Of a DNA stretch of 64,000 bases, positions 62,598-64,000 are shown one piece after another. The DNA is from Lachnospiraceae bacterium (GTDB taxonomy: Bacteria; Bacillota; Clostridia; Lachnospirales; Lachnospiraceae): NCBI GenBank assembly GCA_015057425.1, contig SVEL01000005.1, positions 112,147 through 176,146 of the forward strand, given 5' to 3'. Numbering within the stretch: position 1 is the stretch's first letter; the number at the start of each line of letters is the position of its first letter. The notes below the pieces were generated by a model, which saw nothing but the letters and a program-made list of their open reading frames with translations, was not told where the DNA came from and did not search any database. A program made the translations under genes and the position numbers.

Positions 62598-63680
62598 ATG
62601 ACTAAATATGACGAAAACATGTTTGCAGAATACAGAGAAATAAAAGGATTACGAAACGGAAACGTGATTTCTTTGTCTAAAAGAGAGTATGCCAGGTTGA
62701 AATCTACACTTGATATATTAGAGATAGGGGGATATATCATTGATCTGAAAATAGATGGTGGGCATATCTATGCAACCGATGAAATCTTTGATTTTTTTGA
62801 AGAAAATATGAAAGAAGAATTAGGAGATATTAGCATGACGAGAAGACCGGATTATAGTGATTTGGCTAACTTTAAGACACCAACACAGATAAGAAAAGAA
62901 AATCAGGAAAATTCAATACGTGATGATATTGAAAAAATAGAAGTTGCTATTGATAGTGATGATGAAAATCAAATGAAGAGAGTTCATATGACTGTCGATG
63001 CTAAATACAGCTCTTATGTGCCAAACTGGGGACATAGCATGTATGCATATTTTGATAAGCATGGATTCGACTATGAATTCTTAGATAAAGATTCGTTAAT
63101 TCACAATTTGATTCATATGAAGGCAAGCTTGGAAGGATATATGTGTGTGTTTCCGGGGACCAAGAAAAGAACAACTCAAAGTAGTGGGGATGGTGAGGCA
63201 ACTATGCAAACAATGAGAACAGAGAATGCATCTAGTAAGAGAGTATTTATTGTACATGGTCATGACAATGAAGCAAAACAAGAAACGGCAAGAACGTTGG
63301 AAAAAGCTGGATATGAAGCAATTATACTTCATGAGCAACCTAATTTAGGAAATACCATCATGGAGAAATTAGAACGTTGTACTGATGTGGATTATGCTAT
63401 TGTACTTTATACCGAATGTGATTTAGGTCGTGCAAAAGAAGCAAGTGAAGCGGAGGAAAAATATAGAGCTAGACAGAATGTAGTGTATGAGCATGGTTAT
63501 TTGATTGGCAAGTTAGGGCGTGAAAAGGTATTTGCGTTAGTCAAAGGCGATGTTGAAACCCCTGGTGATATTTCTGGCGTTGTGTATACACCTATGGATA
63601 GTGCAGGAGCATGGAAAATATCACTGGCTAAAGATATGAGGGAAGCTGGATTAGAAATTGATATGAATAAGTGGGTATAG
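62598..63680 (+). CDS. TIR-like nucleotide-binding protein (PF10137 type)
   Basis: A 360-residue protein. The C-terminal 150 residues are the predicted nucleotide-binding TIR-like domain: K-R-V-F-I-V-H-G-H-D, I-I-L-H-E-Q-P-N-L-G-N-T-I-M-E-K, A-I-V-L-Y-T-E-C-D-L-G and Q-N-V-V-Y-E-H-G-Y-L-I-G-K-L-G-R with the likely catalytic Glu. In characterised systems related domains degrade NAD+ or bind cyclic nucleotides as immune effectors. The N-terminal 200 residues are a separate, unrecognised region. GCAGGAAA precedes the ATG. It forms an operon with the ATPase, which may control it; this pairing is inference. Confidence 0.88.
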   Translation: MTKYDENMFAEYREIKGLRNGNVISLSKREYARLKSTLDILEIGGYIIDLKIDGGHIYATDEIFDFFEENMKEELGDISMTRRPDYSDLANFKTPTQIRKENQENSIRDDIEKIEVAIDSDDENQMKRVHMTVDAKYSSYVPNWGHSMYAYFDKHGFDYEFLDKDSLIHNLIHMKASLEGYMCVFPGTKKRTTQSSGDGEATMQTMRTENASSKRVFIVHGHDNEAKQETARTLEKAGYEAIILHEQPNLGNTIMEKLERCTDVDYAIVLYTECDLGRAKEASEAEEKYRARQNVVYEHGYLIGKLGREKVFALVKGDVETPGDISGVVYTPMDSAGAWKISLAKDMREAGLEIDMNKWV

Positions 63681-63726
63681 AGGTTATTATTGATGGCGAC
63701 GAGTACATAGAGAAAGGAGAATTTCC

Positions 63727-64000
63727 ATGTTTCAACAATTAACCTTAAAGAGACCGGTATTAATCTTCGCCGAATTATGGACAAGCGCGGGATTACGCCG
63801 AAAGACATAAAAGAATATTTAAACCTTACAAGTGTGCAAAGTGTATACAATTGGTGTAGTGGTATCAATATGCCAACGATTGACAATCTGTATGCATTAA
63901 GTCAGTGGTTTGGGATTCCGATTGACGCAATCATATGCGGAAATAGAAAATCAATCTTGTCACAAAAACTTGTTATAATAGAAAATCCAAGAGACAGAAG
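63727..64000 (+). CDS. XRE-type helix-turn-helix regulator, 5' part, start region irregular
   Basis: The helix-turn-helix region reads L-K-E-T-G-I-N-L-R-R-I-M-D-K-R-G-I-T then Y-N-W-C-S-G and P-T-I-D-N-L-Y-A-L-S, clearly an XRE repressor, and runs off the right edge. AAAGGAG and ATG 63727 are well placed, but the ATG is in a different frame: one extra T after ATGTTT would join it to the protein. So either a one-base deletion has disabled the gene or an unusual start (for example ATG 63777, or a non-ATG codon near 63729) is used. It may regulate the ATPase-TIR operon. Confidence 0.55.

Overview
The window reads as chromosome from a low-GC Gram-positive anaerobe of the Clostridia, most likely a motile member of the Lachnospiraceae. 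The support is an A+T-rich sequence, AGGAGG-type ribosome sites, many lipoproteins and BspA/Listeria-type surface repeats, an ECF biotin transporter component, YitT, AIM24-like and DUF815 proteins, and a flagellin behind a sigma-28-like promoter. Genus is inference. No rRNA, tRNA, CRISPR array or intact insertion sequence was seen.

1-14.8 kb is mostly housekeeping: an Rpn-type nuclease cut by the left edge, a ferredoxin-type aldo/keto reductase, a biotin uptake and attachment operon (ECF S component with DUF1893 tail, small Cys-tailed protein, BirA, BioY), a GGDEF-EAL protein with a LamG-like tail, a DUF815 ATPase, an azlC/azlD pair split by an LRR-transglutaminase lipoprotein gene, NhaC, GreA, a CLC-F-like antiporter and YitT. 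14.9-27.9 kb holds a two-component system, an alpha/beta hydrolase, UPF0597/CyuA, an AIM24-like protein, glycerol-1-phosphate dehydrogenase, CysK, a surface polysaccharide deacetylase, and an AhpC/AhpF-like pair.

28-42.8 kb is accessory: membrane and lipoprotein genes including a tandem pair of paralogues, an AraC regulator divergent from a small membrane protein plus two ABC half-transporters, the wreck of a Ku/LigD double-strand-break repair locus, a secreted metzincin with two anchored partners, a nitroreductase, a Gfo/Idh oxidoreductase and an Mrr-type nuclease. 42.8-52.4 kb is about the cell surface: a zinc-ribbon protein coupled to a flagellin with a built-in metallopeptidase (flagellinolysin), then an MBOAT/SGNH acyl-transfer cluster whose SGNH proteins carry surface repeats, and a transglutaminase-like lipoprotein with Ser in place of the catalytic Cys.

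52.4-64 kb looks like an accessory or defence island: a HigB toxin with HigA-ImmA antitoxin behind a promoter bracketed by two matching palindromes, a CotH-family protein, several unrecognised genes, a two-gene membrane module with a glycine-zipper segment (58.4-60.6 kb), a 20-21 bp direct-repeat array, and an ATPase/TIR-like operon with its own operator-like palindrome. The 58.4-60.6 kb module and the ATPase/TIR pair are the best candidates for an undescribed system. All functions are read from sequence motifs and remembered family features; no database search was made.
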